From assembly GCA_937890875.1 (NCBI GenBank), contig CALAEB010000464.1, positions 1 through 8,026 of the forward strand: 8,026 bases of DNA, given 5' to 3'. Shown piece after piece: positions 6,146 to 8,026 of the stretch. Origin of the DNA: an uncultured Anaerolineaceae bacterium (GTDB lineage Bacteria; Chloroflexota; Anaerolineae; Anaerolineales; Anaerolineaceae). The notes under the pieces were generated by a model. That model saw nothing but the letters and a program-made list of their open reading frames with translations, was not told the origin of the DNA and searched no databases. Positions within the stretch are counted from its first letter, which is position 1; each line of letters starts with the position of its first letter. The translations under genes were made by a program, and so were the position numbers.

Positions 6146-6345
6146 TTCCTTAATAAAACCTCAGAACCATCCAAAAAATTTAAGCGTACTTGTTTTTCTG
6201 AAGCAAGTCTTCGAGGGAATCCCCGGGAATAAAATCCTGAAAAGAGAATTCTTTTTTGGCTTTAAAATTCTTGATTTCAGCCAACGGAACCTGAGAATCA
6301 ATCACTGCAAAAAATAATAGAACATTTTCTTTGCTCGCAGTTCAA

Positions 6346-6364
6346 TTCCTGATGATTTCAGGAA
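6346..6364. repeat. 7-bp stem-loop
   Basis: TTCCTGA (6346-6352) pairs exactly with TCAGGAA (6358-6364) around a 5-base loop in gene-free DNA. No T-tract follows on either strand, so it is not a convincing terminator. Confidence 0.4.
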
Positions 6365-6539
6365 GCGTTTCACAGAATGTTTCTATTTCGCTCGATTTTC
6401 TTTTGTCCAAACACCTTTTTCATCAAAATAATCGTACCTGAAACAGGACCCGTTTCCCGAACATAAGATCAGGAATCCAAAACTTGGAAAATTCTCTCAT
6501 ATAAAAGAGAAAATTTGTGTTTCTCTCACTTAGTGCTCT

Positions 6540-6775
6540 GCGCAAAAATAAGAGAACCGCAGTGCGAGGCCATTTCTATTTCGAGTTGCCGACATACGAG
6601 ACAGGCAGCGCTGAAATACATCCGAGCGTTACAGCCCAGCGGTGAAGCAGCCCGCATCCACCAGCAGAACGCATTTCTGGAGACGCTGCAGGCAAAGCTG
6701 ACGACGAAGAGTGTGCTGCCGAACCTCCCGAAGCTGGTACCCAATTTGAAAGCAGCTTCACCACAGAAAAACTAG
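6540..6775 (+). pseudogene. Possible remnant: C-terminal tail of a decayed gene
   Basis: In an AT-rich stretch this island suddenly becomes GC-rich. In one plus-strand frame it shows coding-like codon use, with many codons ending in G or C (CTG, ACG, AAG, CAG), for about 58 codons up to the TAG at 6773-6775. The protein reads RQAALKYIRALQPSGEAARI, then continues as a soluble, basic tail. Upstream of about 6600 the frame loses this character, and a neighbouring frame (GHFYFELPTYETGSAEI) looks as good, hinting at a frameshift. There is no ribosome site or convincing start: an ATG at 6515 lies in AT-rich DNA. I do not recognise the family. It could instead be a short real gene or a chance frame. 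Confidence 0.35.
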
Positions 6776-6870
6776 GCGGTTTGCTCTGCCTGCTCAGCAC
6801 GCGAACCCGGTGTAGATCATCCAGTTTCAGATGACATATTGATCCCATTTCAAGTTAAGCGCATAAAGAA

Positions 6871-6877
6871 GGGGAGG
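6871..6877 (+). promoter_or_regulatory. Ribosome binding site that fixes the TTG start of the LCP gene
   Basis: GGGGAGG lies 7 bases before TTG at 6885. No in-frame ATG with comparable support lies nearby, and the signal-like N-terminus begins exactly here. The promoter is not evident: a TTGATC/CATAAA pair at 6839-6867 sits too close to the start codon to be convincing. Confidence 0.75.
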
Positions 6878-6884
6878 TTTTCGT

Positions 6885-7826
6885 TTGAATCATAAAAATC
6901 GGTTATTGATGACCCTTGGCGGGCTATACCTGATGTTCCTCAGCGCGTTCAGGTCATATGCCCTGCAGACGCAGGAGACAGCCGTGCCCATCCCGGATGT
7001 AACGGATCAGCCACTCTGCGGCGATGAAGTGGAATGGATCATGCTGGCAGTGGCTATTGATTACCGTGGGATCGATTATCTCTACGGCCTGTCCGACGTC
7101 ATCCGCGTCGCGCGGGTCGATTTCACCACGCCCCATATCAACGTAGTTGCGTTGCCACGCAATTTGCTGGTTGATCCGCCAGCCACGTTAAATATTCAGG
7201 GGCAGATATTGCTGAACCAGGCCTATCTGTTCGGTTCGCCCGGTATGGACCATTTTCAGGACGACGGCTATGGCGCCGGCGCGTTGGCGGAGACTATCCG
7301 GAAGAGCTTCGGCATCGACACCGGACATTACGTCGTGGTAGATTTTAACGCGGTCAGAGCCTTTATTGATGCGATCGGCGGAGTGGAAGTAGATCTGCCG
7401 GACTATGTGGATGATCGTCCAAACAGCTTTTTCCCGGCCGGCAAACAGACGTTGAACGGAGAGCAGGTGCTGCGACTGGCGCGCATCCGGCTGAAATATT
7501 CGGACATCCAGCGCATCAGTAATCAGACGCTCATTTTGGAGGCGGTTTTGCGGCGATTCCAGGAGCCATTCGTTGTGCTGAGACTGGCCGCTGCGTTGCC
7601 CGATCTGTTGGACTCCGTCCTGACAGATATCGGTCCGGACGAGCTGCCGGCGTTGCTTTGCCTGCTGCCGAAAATGCAGCCGGAGGATGTCGTATTCCAT
7701 GATCCACCCTTAGAACTGCTGGAATATAGCGCGGAATATATCATGAATATGAGTCAGGAAATGCTGATTTACCGCTGGGATCAGGCTTACCGGGATTGGC
7801 TGCAGGCAGCACTCACATCACACTGA
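6885..7826 (+). CDS. LytR-CpsA-Psr (LCP) family envelope protein
   Basis: LCP proteins act outside the membrane and transfer lipid-linked glycopolymers such as wall teichoic acid or capsule to peptidoglycan or related acceptors. The 313-residue protein has a hydrophobic N-terminus (about 7-22) ending SYA at 24-26, which could be a membrane anchor or a cleaved signal. LCP blocks follow in order: LSDVIRVARVDF (69-80), NVVALPRNLL (86-95), LNQAYLFG (110-117), GAGALAETIRKSFGI (130-144), DAIGGVEVDLP (162-172), AGKQTLNGEQVLRLARIR (185-202), and SDIQRISNQ (206-214). The key Asp71, Arg92, Arg200, Arg202, Asp207 and Arg210 are present. The usual PRD is PRN here, and the usual RQ after the last Arg is NQ. 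The start is TTG behind a strong GGGGAGG. The next gene follows after 38 bases, so the two probably share an operon. Confidence 0.88.
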   Translation: MNHKNRLLMTLGGLYLMFLSAFRSYALQTQETAVPIPDVTDQPLCGDEVEWIMLAVAIDYRGIDYLYGLSDVIRVARVDFTTPHINVVALPRNLLVDPPATLNIQGQILLNQAYLFGSPGMDHFQDDGYGAGALAETIRKSFGIDTGHYVVVDFNAVRAFIDAIGGVEVDLPDYVDDRPNSFFPAGKQTLNGEQVLRLARIRLKYSDIQRISNQTLILEAVLRRFQEPFVVLRLAAALPDLLDSVLTDIGPDELPALLCLLPKMQPEDVVFHDPPLELLEYSAEYIMNMSQEMLIYRWDQAYRDWLQAALTSH

Positions 7827-7864
7827 ACAGTTCACAGGTAATTTAAAATAGGATCATTAAAAAC

Positions 7865-8026
7865 ATGCAGATGAGGACAAAAGCATTCCTTCCCGGCTTG
7901 CTGGCCGGTTTGCTGTTGATTGTTTTTGTAGCTGCCTTCCGTTCACCCGTTTCCGCACAACAGGAGGCGCCGGAGACCAAGGTTTCCGGTGAATGGGAAT
8001 ACCGGATCGCTGACAAAACAATCCAC
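7865..8026 (+). CDS. Secreted protein, N-terminal part (runs off the right edge)
   Basis: 54 codons are visible. The protein starts MQMRTKAFLPGLLAGLLLIV, with a basic n-region and a hydrophobic core up to about residue 25, and it has a likely signal peptidase I site after PVSA (28-31), giving a mature start QQEAPETKV. No lipobox cysteine is present, so it is probably released or wall-bound rather than a lipoprotein. The short mature part GEWEYRIADKTIH faintly recalls the opening of BspA-type leucine-rich surface proteins, which is a weak guess. The ribosome site is poor (AGGA 11 bases before the ATG); a second ATG two codons later is no better. It lies 38 bases after the LCP gene, so it is probably translated from the same mRNA. 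Confidence 0.75.
   Translation, partial: MQMRTKAFLPGLLAGLLLIVFVAAFRSPVSAQQEAPETKVSGEWEYRIADKTIH

Larger units (their letters stand above)
5367..6514. other. Gene-free AT-rich stretch with scattered hairpins
   Basis: About 1.1 kb with no frame that has a ribosome site, coding-like codon use or a familiar product. From about 5,560 it becomes markedly AT-rich, with runs of A near 6,000-6,070. On the minus strand an AGGAGG directly abuts ATGACCGTTTAG near 5550; the resulting three-codon frame is not credible as a gene. Hairpins are visible at 6115-6145, 6346-6364 and 6492-6526. It also separates the two gene blocks, which are transcribed away from each other, so promoters for both should lie in or near it, though none is clear. 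Confidence 0.5.

Noticed and set aside
6015..6317. 100-codon plus-strand frame with a TTG start
   Set aside because: It lies in A-rich DNA, has no ribosome site, and is Lys/Phe-rich from base composition alone.
6839..6867. TTGATC-17-CATAAA promoter-like pair before the LCP gene
   Set aside because: Both boxes match only 4 of 6 positions and transcription would start inside the ribosome site.

Overview
The window reads as chromosomal DNA from an anaerobic Gram-positive-like bacterium. The L21 N-terminus, the reduced LytR-CpsA-Psr protein, the TIGR04076-type protein and the TTG starts behind strong AGGAGG-type ribosome sites would suit Chloroflexota (Anaerolineae) or a clostridium-like Bacillota. 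This assignment comes from memory of the families, not from a search, and stays tentative. Genes are moderately GC-rich. The intergenic DNA is clearly more AT-rich, most of all at about 5,560-6,520.

All genes from 1 to 5,363 lie on the minus strand. In transcription order (right to left) they are: an eight-helix membrane protein (4572-5363); a second multi-pass membrane protein faintly resembling CPBP/CAAX-protease-like proteins (3544-4251); an ABC-2 type exporter made of an ATPase (2505-3419) and a permease (1674-2508) that overlap by 4 bp, the permease reading frame being broken near 2010; a 93-residue glycine-rich hydrophobic protein (1115-1396); a TIGR04076-like small protein (438-791); and the start of rplU, ribosomal protein L21 (1-221), behind a near-consensus promoter and a terminator-like leader hairpin. 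The exporter and the two membrane proteins plausibly form one cell-envelope export or self-protection neighbourhood, but no substrate can be read from the sequence.

From 5,364 to about 6,884 there is no convincing intact gene. The stretch holds AT-rich DNA with several hairpins and, at about 6,540-6,775, a short plus-strand island with coding-like codon use that may be the tail of a decayed gene. On the right, two plus-strand genes follow: a LytR-CpsA-Psr-type envelope protein (6885-7826) and, 38 bp later, the start of a secreted protein (7865 to the window edge). These look co-transcribed and work outside the membrane.

The most useful points for a second look are a perfect 35-bp foldback at the left edge that replaces the expected L21 sequence (probably an assembly or chimera artefact), the frame break in the ABC permease, and two related inverted repeats with TTCGAA cores placed upstream of the ABC operon and of the neighbouring membrane gene. 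I see no CRISPR array, tRNA, rRNA, transposase or clear novel defence system.
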